This document shows positions 56,299 to 64,000 of a stretch of 64,000 nucleotides of DNA, in pieces. Source of the stretch: Coriobacteriaceae bacterium AF45-21. GTDB lineage: Bacteria > Actinomycetota > Coriobacteriia > Coriobacteriales > Coriobacteriaceae. The stretch lies in contig JAQCYU010000004.1 in assembly GCA_027682925.1 (NCBI GenBank), forward strand, positions 1-64,000, in the 5' to 3' direction. The notes under the pieces were generated by a model that saw only the letters and a list, made by a program, of their open reading frames with translations, did not search any database and was not told where the DNA came from. How positions within the stretch are numbered: position 1 is the stretch's first letter; every line of letters starts with the position of its first letter. Position numbers and translations under genes: made by a program.

Positions 56299-57719
56299 CT
56301 ACTGTATCAGGTCGTTGTGGCGCTCGATAGCATCCGCCACCGTACCACCCTCGTCCACGATAAGCGAGCGGCGCTTGGGTGAGATGATGCGCTGGGCGGG
56401 GTACACGCCGCGGTGTCCGCCGACGAGATAGCTGATAAACGAAACGATGACAAAGAAGCCCGCGGCCGTGCCGTGGAACAGGTCGATGGCCATCATGCAG
56501 GTGGTGATGGGCACGTTGAGGCCGGCGCAGAACACGCCGAGCATGCCGAGAGCCGCCAGAAAACTGGGGTCAAGCCCGGTAAGGCAACCGATCCAGCCAC
56601 CGAGTGCCGCACCGATGCCAAACAGGGGCGTGACCTCGCCGCCTTGGAAGCCCGCGCCCAGGGTAAGCGCTGTGACGACCAACTTGATGGCTGCGTCCGC
56701 CAGGGTGGTGTTGCCGGCATATCCGGCGCCGGAAAGCCACGTGGAAAGGCCGGCGTAGTCCCAGGCGTCGAGGAGGGCATAGGCGGCCAAAACCACGAGT
56801 GCGCCTATGAGTGCGCGGACGAGGTAATTGGTGATAAAGCGACCGTACAGGCTCTTGACGGTTCGAACGACCAGGCAAAGAGGCGTGCCGTCAGGCCGAA
56901 GATAATGGCGCTGATAACAACGATGGCAACCGTCCGTGGTGTCATGTTGGGAACGCTGGCGATGACATTCGCCTCGTACTCGGTTCCCAAGGCGAGCGAT
57001 GTAAAGTAGCCGGTAAATGAGGCGACGAGGCAGTAGATGCCCGCGGTGTAGTCGATCTTTCCGATAAAGCACATCTCCATGCCAAAGAAAGCTCCGGCAA
57101 GGGGCGAACCGAATACGGCGCCAAAGGCCGACGAGATGCCGGCGAGCATGAGGTCGTGGTGGTCATGCTTTTTGAGGTGGGCGAGGCTCGAGATGTTGCT
57201 GGCGATGGTGCCACCAATCTGCACCGCGGCACCCTCGCGACCGGCCGACCCGCCCGTTAGGTGCGTGAGCGTGGAACAGACGAAGGTGAGGACGGCCATG
57301 CGCATATGGATGAGGCGTGTGCCCAGAGCGGAGTCGATGACCAGGTTGTTGCCTCGTTTGGCGGCAAGACCGTGGTTTTTGTACACCCATGCGGTGGCAA
57401 CGCCCACAACGGGAAACAGCGCGTAAATCCATGCATGGTGCTCGCGATAGTCGGTCGCGATATTCAGCGAGGCCAAAAACGCCCAAGCGGCAACGCCCAT
57501 GGCAAGCGAGACGATAACGACGAGAACGAGCAACTTGGCGCTCGCGAGTAGGTTACGGGCGTTGCGGCGCGTGTCGGCAGCCAAGAGGTGCTCGGAGCGG
57601 GTGAGCTGTTGCCTGCCTGCCATGATGACGTCATTAAGGGAGAAAAAGCCGCCGTCGTCGAGCGACTGAGAATGATCCTGCGCCTCGTTTGCGCTTTCGG
57701 GTTTGTCGGTAAAAGCCAT
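56299..57719 (-). CDS. CLC-F-type fluoride/chloride transporter (1-base deletion)
   Basis: This CLC family protein has about twelve hydrophobic segments after a 55-residue cytoplasmic tail. The gating-glutamate motif GSAGREGAAVQIGG (Glu162) is present, but the anion-filter motif GSGIP of ordinary CLCs is GNNLV at residues 123-127; a GNNL-type filter marks the CLC-F fluoride/proton antiporter clade. The second half has GGEVTPLFGIGAALGG. A sense-strand C is lost at about 56864-56865; restored length is about 473 residues. Fluoride specificity is inferred from the motif. Confidence 0.87.
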
Positions 57720-57748
57720 ACGTTCCTCTTTTTGGTTGCAACAGGAGC

Positions 57749-57775
57749 ATTATAGAACGTGCCATACGTGACAAA
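57749..57775 (-). promoter_or_regulatory. Candidate promoter of the CLC-F gene
   Basis: On the minus strand a perfect TATAAT (complement of 57749-57754) is preceded 17 bases upstream by GGTTTG, a weak -35. It is the only strong -10 in the divergent gap to moeA. Confidence 0.4.
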
Positions 57776-57930
57776 CCGGCAGGTTGGTTTTGGTTTTGTT
57801 TCGCGGCTTGCGGCCGACAGATGTATTCGCGGCCGCGGGCCAGGTCTTGAGCAGGCGGCGAGGGATTATACTGAGATAAACATAAAGAATCGGCGCTTTT
57901 GTTGCGCGCCGCAGCATGCTAGAGGTGCAT

Positions 57931-59193
57931 ATGGCTGAGAAACTCATTCCGTTGGAGGACGCACAGGCGATCGTCTTGTCGCACGTGAATCGCACCGAAG
58001 TCGTCGAGATTCCCGTGTGGCAGGCCGTCGGTCTTCCCTTGGCCGAGGATGCGGTGGCCGATATCGACATCTCGCCGTTTGCCAACAGCGCTATGGACGG
58101 ATATGCCGTGCGCTCGTCGGACTTGGCGCGGGCATCTGGCGAAGCGCCGGTGACGCTCGACGTTATCGGACACGAGGCCGCGGGCCGTGTGTTTGAGGGC
58201 GCAATCGGCGCGGGTGAGACGGTCCGCATCATGACGGGCGCGCCGGTACCCGAAGGTGCCGATGCCGTGGTGAAGTATGAGATCGTCGAGGTGCTCGTCG
58301 GTGACGGCAACGAGGGTTCGCGTGTGAGGTTCTCGGCGCCTGCCAAGGTAGGGGAGAACGTTCGCTCTGCCGCCGAGGAGGCCCATGCCGGCGATGTTGC
58401 GATGCACGCCGGCGAGGTCGTGGCTCCGGCGGGCGCCGGCTTGTTGGCGAGCGCCGGGTATGCGAGCGTGAAGGTGCATGCCGCGCCGCGTGTGGGCATT
58501 ATCTCGCTGGGCACGGAGCTGGTCGCGCCGGGTGAGCTGCCGGCGCGCGGGCAGATTCGCGACTCCAACTCGTCGGCGTTGATGGCCGAAGCGCTCGATG
58601 CAGGAGCCGAGCCCGTGTTCTACGGCATTGCGCCCGATGATGAGCAGGCGATTGCCGAGCTGGTGCATCGCGCCGTGCTGGAGTGCGATTTTGTCATTAC
58701 GAGCGGCGGTGCCTCGGCGGGCGATTACGACTATGTGACGGCGCTCGTCCGGCGCGAGGGCGAGGTACTCTTCGACCGCATCTCGATGCGTCCCGGCAAA
58801 GCCATCACGTTTGGCCTGCTTGGGGGCAAGCCGTATTTGGGGCTTTCGGGCAATCCCGCGGCGGCGTATGTGGGCTTTGAGATGCTCGCCCGCCCCGCGA
58901 TCCGCAAGATGCGCGGCTTTGCCGAGGGTACGCGCCCCGTGCAGCAGGCGATATTGACGCACGGCGTAAAGAAGCGCCAGGACCGACGCTTCTTCGATCG
59001 CGCCACGGTTTTGCGTGACCCCGAGACCGGTGAGCTGTTGGTGACCGAGGCTAAGACGCAGAATTCGGCGCTGCTCGGCACGATGCAGCGTGCGAACTGC
59101 CTGTTGCGTGTTGACGAAGGACCGTGCGACCTCAAGGTGGGCGATGTCGTGGACGTTGTTCGCGTCGACCTGCCCGAGGACGCCGTGTTGTAG
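57931..59193 (+). CDS. moeA: Molybdopterin molybdenumtransferase MoeA
   Basis: MoeA inserts molybdate into adenylated molybdopterin in the last step of Mo-cofactor synthesis. DISPFANSAMDGYAVR, RIMTGAPVPEGADAVVKYE, SLGTELVAPGE, TSGGASAGDYDYV, RPGKAITFG and GLSGNPAAAYVGFE follow the MoeA domain order, and the protein ends with domain IV. The frame is intact at 420 residues from ATG 57931 (AGAGG upstream). A candidate -10 TATACT lies at about 57869-57874. moaB and the mod genes follow. Confidence 0.95.
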   Translation: MAEKLIPLEDAQAIVLSHVNRTEVVEIPVWQAVGLPLAEDAVADIDISPFANSAMDGYAVRSSDLARASGEAPVTLDVIGHEAAGRVFEGAIGAGETVRIMTGAPVPEGADAVVKYEIVEVLVGDGNEGSRVRFSAPAKVGENVRSAAEEAHAGDVAMHAGEVVAPAGAGLLASAGYASVKVHAAPRVGIISLGTELVAPGELPARGQIRDSNSSALMAEALDAGAEPVFYGIAPDDEQAIAELVHRAVLECDFVITSGGASAGDYDYVTALVRREGEVLFDRISMRPGKAITFGLLGGKPYLGLSGNPAAAYVGFEMLARPAIRKMRGFAEGTRPVQQAILTHGVKKRQDRRFFDRATVLRDPETGELLVTEAKTQNSALLGTMQRANCLLRVDEGPCDLKVGDVVDVVRVDLPEDAVL

Positions 59194-59203
59194 GAGGAAT
59201 GCT

Positions 59204-59683
59204 ATGGAGCTGAAGATATCGATCGTGACGTGCTCGGATACGCGCGATCTTGCCCAGGACGAGGCTGGAGCCGCACTCGAGGAACTTATCGAGGCGCAGG
59301 GCTGGATGGTCGCCTCACATGTGGTTGTGCGCGACGACGTCAGCGAGATCGGTGATGCCATTGTGGAAGCCGCCGATGAGTGCCACGCCAATGTCGTGCT
59401 CACCTGCGGCGGCACGGGGCTTTCGATGCGCGATGTGACGCCCGAGGCGACGCGTGCCGTCTGCGACCGCGATGTGCCGGGTATTGCAGAGGCGATCCGT
59501 GCGTACTCCATGACCAAGACGCACCGCGCTATGCTCTCGCGCGCTATTTGCATGCAACGAGGTCATACACTTGTCGTAAACTTTCCCGGTTCTACGAAGG
59601 CCGCCCGCGAAAGCTGGGAGGCCATAGCGGACCAGCTGGAGCATGCAGCCCAAATGACAGCGGGCGGCGGACATACCAACTAA
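59204..59683 (+). CDS. moaB: Molybdopterin adenylyltransferase MogA/MoaB
   Basis: The 159-residue protein is the single-domain MogA/MoaB type that adenylates molybdopterin, preparing it for MoeA. LTCGGTGLSMRDVTPEATRAV carries the GGTG and TPE signature, and LVVNFPGSTKAARES is the conserved C-terminal block. TAGGAGGAA precedes ATG 59204, 10 bases after moeA, so the pair is co-expressed. MoaB and MogA cannot be separated by inspection. Confidence 0.9.
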   Translation: MELKISIVTCSDTRDLAQDEAGAALEELIEAQGWMVASHVVVRDDVSEIGDAIVEAADECHANVVLTCGGTGLSMRDVTPEATRAVCDRDVPGIAEAIRAYSMTKTHRAMLSRAICMQRGHTLVVNFPGSTKAARESWEAIADQLEHAAQMTAGGGHTN

Positions 59684-59776
59684 GCGGTTTACCTGCGGCG
59701 GGGCGACCTGAACGGCTGCTCCGCCTATTATTTGCGCCCAAGGGAACGGCATTCTGTAGGCATGCCTGAAACTATA

Positions 59777-59827
59777 TTCTCAGACGAGAATAATTTCTCA
59801 GAACCATTATTCGCACCGAAGTATAAT
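59777..59827 (+). promoter_or_regulatory. modA promoter and repeated operator-like words
   Basis: TATAAT at 59822-59827 has no good -35. Upstream, TTCTCAGA occurs twice (59777-59784 and 59795-59802, 18 bases apart), and GAATAAT (59788-59794) is inverted as ATTATTC (59806-59812). A transcription factor, possibly molybdate-responsive, could bind here; this is inference. Confidence 0.4.
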
Positions 59828-59887
59828 CTAATTACAGAATAAAGCCTGCGGCGAGGTGCCCGGGTGTACCGTTCGAAAGGGTTGAAC

Positions 59888-60759
59888 ATGTTCGATATGG
59901 TTTCTCGCCGCGGATTCGTCTCGCTCTCTGCTGTCGCCGCTGCCGGCCTTGGCCTTGCCGGCTGCTCCGGCAACAAGACGTCTGAGCCGACTGGCTCCGA
60001 TGCCGGTTCTGCTAAGGCATCTTCCAAGAAAGCTGTCGAGCTTCAGTCTTCGCTGCCAACTCTCTCGAGAAGGCCCTGCCCGAGGTCCAGGAGCTCTACA
60101 CCGATCAGACCGGCACCACCTTTGCCGACACGCAGTTTAAGGCCTCCGGCGACCTCGTCGAGCAGATGCGTGCCGGCGCCACGGCCGATGTGCTCATCAC
60201 TGCTTCCAATGGCACTATGGATGACGCCGAGGCCTTCGAGCTCGTCGATACCGACACGCGAGAGGATATGTTCATCAACGACCTTGTGATCGTTCGCGCC
60301 GAGGGCTCCGACACCAAGGTCGAGGCCATTGCCGACGTCGCGAATCTGGACGGCAAGATCGCCATTGGCGACGCCAAGACCGTTCCCGCCGGCAAGTACG
60401 CCAACCAGGCCCTGGCCTCCGTGGGCCTCTATACCGGCGCCGAGGGCGACGACGGCGAGTACGCTCCCGAGATCGCCGACAAGGTAGCGCTGGCCGACAA
60501 AGTTGGTACCGCCGCCGCCTATGTGTCCACAGGCGACTGCGTAGCCGGTTTTGTCTACAGCTCTGACATCTACCGCTACGACGGTATCGAGGAGGCCTTC
60601 GTGTGCCCCGAGGATTCGCACAAGCCCATCGTGTATCCGGGTGCCGTTGCCGAGAGCTCCGAGCACGCCGACGAGGCCAAGGCGTTCATCGACTTCTGTC
60701 TGACCAACAAGAAGGCGCAGAAGATTTGGGCTAAGTACGGCTTTGAGCTTTCCGAGTAG
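59888..60759 (+). CDS. modA: Molybdate-binding lipoprotein ModA (1-base deletion)
   Basis: ModA captures molybdate outside the membrane. The signal reads SRRGFVSLSAVAAAGLGLAGC, with a twin-arginine pair and a lipobox LAGC (Cys26), so Tat-dependent export of a lipoprotein is likely. The mature part contains FAANSLEKALPEVQELY, FKASGDLVEQMRAGATADVLITASN, VPAGKYANQAL and YPGAVAESS, typical of ModA. A G is lost at about 60046 (CAGGTC read as CAGTC); restored length is about 290 residues. It is followed closely by modB. Confidence 0.92.
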
Positions 60760-60827
60760 TGCGGCTTGGCGCGATAATTCCATCGTTTTGTCTTTTGCCC
60801 TGTCCTCGTCTTTCCTTGGAGCGTTTC

Positions 60828-62261
60828 GTGCGTAATAGATTTCGCATTCTTGTCGCCTGTGCTTTGACGCTCACGCTTTGCTGGGTGCCGGGATTTGCGT
60901 TTGCTGGGGACGGGGCCCAGGTTGCTGCGACCGCTCATGGGCTTTCCTATGGGATCGAGGGTTTTGAGCGGTTGGCCAAGGGGACCGCTCGTGCCATGGA
61001 GGGCCAGCCTGAGGGCTACCGGTTTCCCGTTGACGAGGACGTGGACCTTGTGGTGGCGCCCGCTGCCGATCGCGTTGTGGTATGGATATCGCCCAAGGCG
61101 GTCGAGAAGTATGGACTGGATCCGCAGGACAACGAGTGCGTATCGGGTCTCAAGGCCCTCGTCTGCAAGCTCGACAGCGCAAACTGCATGGGAGGTGCGC
61201 AGCTGGGGGACGTGGATCTTCCTTGGTATGTCACGGCGGAAACAACGTTTGATACCGGCGGGTATACCTATAACTTTGATGAGCGCGGTGCGGATGGGGA
61301 CCGCTATGTGGTGATTGCATCAGCCTCGGGTGATGCCAAGGGCGGCGCGCGTTGGCTTGATAGCGCTCAAATGGTAGAAGCGTCGTCTGTTGTGTTGCGG
61401 GATGAGCAGGGGCCCTTGACCTCTCTGACCTCCTTTTTAGGCGACATCGACTATCGCCCGTTTTGGGTGTCCATAAAAACGAGCGGCCTTGCCCTGCTGG
61501 TCTCCTTTGCGCTGGGCCTGTTCGCTGCATGGAAGACTATGGGTACCTCGAGTCGCATCAAGGGCCTGCTCGATTCGGTCTTTACGATTCCCATGGTGCT
61601 GCCGCCCACGGTCTGCGGCTTTCTGCTCCTCATGCTGTTTGGCCGCTCGACCGGGGTGGGTCGGTGGCTCATCGCGCATGGCGTCTCGATCGTCTTTACG
61701 TGGCCCGCGGCGGTCATTTCGGCCGTCGTTGTGTCGTTTCCGCTGGTCTACCGCACGGCGCTCGGAGCCTTCGAGAGCCTTGACACGCAGATGCTCGATG
61801 CCGCGCGAACCCTGGGATGGTCTGAGCATCGCATCTTTACCAAGCTTATGATGCCGCTTGGCTGGCCCTCGATTGCCGCCGGCACGGTGCTCGCCTTTGC
61901 CCGCGCGATGGGCGAGTTCGGTTGCACCCTGTTCTTTGCGGGCAACTACGCTGGCATTACCCAGACCATCCCCATCGCCATCTACTTTGAGTGGATGGGC
62001 GGCAACACGTCGGTGGCGCTCTTTTGGGTCATCGTCGTAATCGTGTTCAGCTTCCTGGTCATTCTGTTCATCAATATGTACACGGCGCATTCGCAAAAGT
62101 ACCGTGAGCGCGGCCTGTCCCGCGCGGAGCGCAAGCAGGCCAAGCAGCTGGGCGGCCAGACCGATTCGCTCGACCCAGTCGGCGGCGATGCACTGCGTAT
62201 CGATCGCGAGGCGCTGGCCGAGCTTATGCGCGATGACACGGTCGCAAAGGGAGGTCGATAA
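60828..62261 (+). CDS. modB: Molybdate permease ModB with an extra N-terminal extracytoplasmic domain
   Basis: The C-terminal half (about residues 200-425) is a ModB permease: around five to six membrane segments, FTIPMVLPPTVCGFLLL, and the coupling loop ESLDTQMLDAARTLGWSEHRIFTKLMMPL. ModB proteins usually have about 220-250 residues; this one has 477. The extra N-terminal part starts with a signal-like segment (residues about 4-28, ending FAFAGD) and about 170 residues of soluble domain of unknown fold containing three cysteines. A basic and acidic cytoplasmic tail follows the last helix. GTG 60828 follows GGAG by 6 bases; GTG 60759 is an alternative start. Confidence 0.87.
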   Translation: MRNRFRILVACALTLTLCWVPGFAFAGDGAQVAATAHGLSYGIEGFERLAKGTARAMEGQPEGYRFPVDEDVDLVVAPAADRVVVWISPKAVEKYGLDPQDNECVSGLKALVCKLDSANCMGGAQLGDVDLPWYVTAETTFDTGGYTYNFDERGADGDRYVVIASASGDAKGGARWLDSAQMVEASSVVLRDEQGPLTSLTSFLGDIDYRPFWVSIKTSGLALLVSFALGLFAAWKTMGTSSRIKGLLDSVFTIPMVLPPTVCGFLLLMLFGRSTGVGRWLIAHGVSIVFTWPAAVISAVVVSFPLVYRTALGAFESLDTQMLDAARTLGWSEHRIFTKLMMPLGWPSIAAGTVLAFARAMGEFGCTLFFAGNYAGITQTIPIAIYFEWMGGNTSVALFWVIVVIVFSFLVILFINMYTAHSQKYRERGLSRAERKQAKQLGGQTDSLDPVGGDALRIDREALAELMRDDTVAKGGR

Positions 62262-62264
62262 GCC

Positions 62265-63334
62265 ATGTCGCTTGTTCTGGATATCAAAAAGCGCTATCCG
62301 GGGTTCACTCTCGACATGCAGCTTGAGGCCGGCGAGGAGCGCGTGGCGCTGCTGGGCGCCTCGGGTTGTGGCAAGAGCTGCACCTTGCGTTGCATTGCCG
62401 GCGTGGAGACGCCCGACAAGGGCAAGATCGTCGTCAACGGCGTAACCTTCTTTGACTCGGACGCGGGCATCAATCTGTCGCCCCAGGAGCGCAAGTGCGC
62501 CCTGTTGTTCCAAAACTATCAGCTGTTTCCCAACATGACGGTGGCCGATAACGTGTGCGCCGGCGTTGAGGGTGCAGGCGACGTCGCGGCGCGCAGGCAA
62601 CTTGCCGAGCGCTACCTGGGCATCTTTGGACTGGCCGATTTCGCCGACCGCTATCCCGCGCGCCTCTCGGGCGGCCAGCAGCAGCGTGTGGCGCTTGCTC
62701 GCATGGTGGCGGCGCACCCGGGCATTTTTATGTTCGACGAGCCCATGAGCGCGCTCGATGCGTATCTTAAGAGCGCTCTCGAACAGAACATGCTCGACCT
62801 GTTCGACGTCTGTAACCGTACCGTGCTCTACGTAAGTCACGACATCGACGAGGCGTGCCGCCTGTGCGAGCGCATCTGTGTGATGCATAACGGGCATGTG
62901 GAGGAGATCGGCTCCGTCGAGGACGTGGTCCGCCGTCCACAGACGCTGGCGGCGCTGCGCCTGACGGGCTGCAAGAATACAAGCCGAGCGCGCAAGATTG
63001 ACGACGAAGAAGTTGTGGCCCTCGACTGGGGCATGACCTTTAACGTGGGACACGAGGTTCCCAATGACGTGGCGTACCTGGCATTCGCGCAAGCTACTTC
63101 CATGTTGACAATCGCGCTGAGCGGGGCCGCAACAGCTATGACTTGCATGTGGCCCGTGTGAGTGATTCGCGCTTTGAGCGGCTGGTGTTGCTGAACGTGC
63201 CGCGCGTTGATGCGCCCACGCGTCTGCAGTGGAAGGTCAACAAGGTGAGCGTGCCTGTAGAGGAGTTGCCACAGGCGGGGGAGACCTTGCGCATGCATTT
63301 TGATGCGAGCAGGATTCATTTGGTTTGTCGATAG
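62265..63334 (+). CDS. modC: Molybdate ABC transporter ATPase ModC (1-base deletion)
   Basis: ModC is the ATPase subunit of the molybdate importer. Walker A GASGCGKS is at residues 31-38, the signature is [13 protein letters not shown], Walker B is FMFDEPMSALDAYLK, and the switch is VSHDIDEACRL. The C-terminal TOBE-like domain continues after a single-base loss at about 63128-63130, giving about 356 residues. GGGAGG precedes ATG 62265, 3 bases after modB. A terminator follows. Confidence 0.92.
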
Positions 63335-63345
63335 CGCCGGGTAAT

Positions 63346-63382
63346 GCCGTCGGGGGATATAAGCCTCGGCGGCTTTGTTTTT
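63346..63382 (+). terminator. Terminator after modC
   Basis: A 10-bp stem with two G-T pairs (63346-63355 with 63364-63373) is followed by TTTGTTTTT. Confidence 0.8.
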
Positions 63383-63537
63383 GCCGTTCACCGAATGAGG
63401 GATGACAAACTCTTATCAATCAAGATAATAATTTATTGAATGTCGGAACACGACGCTGTCGTACGAATGTCAACGGTGTTCGCATGGTAGATGACCGTTG
63501 ATATAGTTGACCTCAACTTGTAAAGGAGGGCGCGCAC

Positions 63538-63606
63538 ATGCCGCAGACGACATACATTCGCCGCGTTGCCGCGCGCGCCCTATATATGGCTCGGAGCCGC
63601 ATATGA
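63538..63606 (+). CDS. Possible 22-residue leader or small protein
   Basis: ATG 63538 is 7 bases after AAGGAGGG, the best ribosome-binding site in this part of the window, and the ORF ends at TGA 63604-63606. The product is basic, with five arginines. It lies 160 bases before the 2-hydroxyacyl-CoA dehydratase-type gene. It could be a regulatory leader or a small protein; there is no homology evidence. Confidence 0.35.
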   Translation: MPQTTYIRRVAARALYMARSRI

Positions 63607-63765
63607 GCAGGTATGTTCACGGCTCCGGGAGAGACGACGCACAGCTAAATAACCGAACGCAAGGCAGGTTCCCCAAAATTCCGGGTTTAGGCGCGGCTGG
63701 GTTTTCGCCACCCACCGTGCAGCAATACCGTAGCTATTCATATTTGGTTCGAGAGGGGAACCGTC

Positions 63766-64000
63766 ATGGCTGAAGAATTTGATTTCCATCCGATGTGGCA
63801 GAGCCTGGGCATGAATCTTGCCGACCACGACATGCTGCTGGGCGCCGTGGGCCAGATGTATGGCGATATGTTCTTGACGCAGAACAACCGCCCCAAGTCC
63901 ACGTCCTATCTGGACTTTGTGGCCACCAACATCCATAGCGGCCGCATTAAGGAGATGCTCGACAAGAAGGAGGCCGGCGAGGCCACCAAGATCGTGGGCT
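63766..64000 (+). CDS. 2-hydroxyacyl-CoA dehydratase / double-cubane-cluster reductase family (5' part)
   Basis: Only the first 78 codons are inside the window. The N-terminus (FHPMWQSLGMNLADHDMLL, then DMFLTQNNRP and SYLDFV) resembles anaerobe proteins of the BcrC/BadD/HgdB family, the 2-hydroxyacyl-CoA dehydratase D-component or double-cubane-cluster ATP-dependent reductases. The cluster-binding cysteines would lie beyond the edge, so the call is provisional. GAGAGGGG precedes ATG 63766. Confidence 0.65.
   Translation, partial: MAEEFDFHPMWQSLGMNLADHDMLLGAVGQMYGDMFLTQNNRPKSTSYLDFVATNIHSGRIKEMLDKKEAGEATKIVG

Larger units (their letters stand above)
63335..63765. other. Regulatory region before the last gene
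   Basis: This 431-base gap contains the modC terminator, an inverted repeat TCAACGGT/ACCGTTGA (63470-63477 with 63494-63501), a GTTGACCTCAAC dyad at about 63505-63516, and a small ORF with an excellent ribosome-binding site (63538-63606). CGGAGCCG in the end of that ORF can pair with CGGCTCCG about 20 bases later. The rest shows nothing recognisable. Confidence 0.5.

Noticed and set aside
57720..57930. Fluoride (crcB) riboswitch before the CLC-F gene
   Set aside because: No GGxGAUG...CC-type aptamer could be found on the minus strand.
61437..63092. 551-codon antisense ORF opposite modB-modC
   Set aside because: Shadow of two well-supported transporter genes.

Overview
The window looks like a chromosomal segment of a GC-rich member of the Coriobacteriia (Actinomycetota), most likely Collinsella or a close relative. 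This is inferred from protein content and gene order: a division and cell-wall (dcw) cluster without ftsA, the actinobacterial-type tail ftsZ - pgeF - yggS - sepF - yggT - divIVA, and anaerobe-type enzymes (CyuA, a C_GCAxxG_C_C protein, and a 2-hydroxyacyl-CoA dehydratase-type protein at the right edge). No prophage, insertion sequence, CRISPR array or tRNA was recognised.

Layout. 1-14.3 kb is the dcw operon mraZ-rsmH-ftsL-like-ftsI-murF-mraY-murD-ftsW-murG-murC-murB-ftsQ, with a promoter and MraZ-type repeats before mraZ; murE is absent. 14.3-23.8 kb holds ftsZ and pgeF, then a pstSCAB-phoU phosphate operon, then yggS-sepF-yggT-divIVA. 23.9-26.5 kb (minus strand) is a nitroreductase and a low-affinity phosphate pair (Pit plus DUF47). 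26.7-29.9 kb has an unknown gene, a Bax-inhibitor-1 protein, a PARG-like protein and an SGNH hydrolase, followed by an array of alternating palindromes. 30.2-32.6 kb (minus) is thiD and thiC with a TPP riboswitch. 32.7-38.5 kb has an unknown membrane protein, yaaA, an M18 aminopeptidase and polA. 38.8-44.8 kb has a HAD phosphatase, argG behind an arginine-rich leader ORF and a terminator, argH, ndk and rpiB. 45-50.5 kb has cyuA, a HAD hydrolase, rpsA, the RNase P RNA gene and an IMPACT-family gene. 50.5-57.7 kb has a C_GCAxxG_C_C protein, an O-acetylhomoserine sulfhydrylase, an MFS exporter, xpt, a release-factor-like protein, a lipid kinase and a CLC-F-type transporter. 57.9-63.4 kb is a molybdenum block (moeA, moaB, modA, modB, modC). 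The last gene runs off the right edge.

Two properties affect every reading. First, at least 22 single-base deletions break otherwise convincing genes (mraZ, rsmH, murF, murD twice, ftsW twice, murG, ftsQ, pstC, divIVA, thiD twice, thiC, polA, cyuA, xpt, the lipid kinase twice, clc, modA, modC). All are losses of one base in a short homopolymer, mostly G or C, and many hit essential genes, so they are far more likely sequence errors than biology. I annotate these genes at full length and give each break point. Second, the intergenic regions are rich in long perfect palindromes, several of which form recognisable families.

The most interesting observations are the putative arginine attenuator before argG, the palindrome array at 29.85-30.17 kb, a PARG-like protein lacking the catalytic glutamate, a ModB permease with an extra extracytoplasmic domain, and a family of nested palindromic elements around 46.5 and 49.6 kb.
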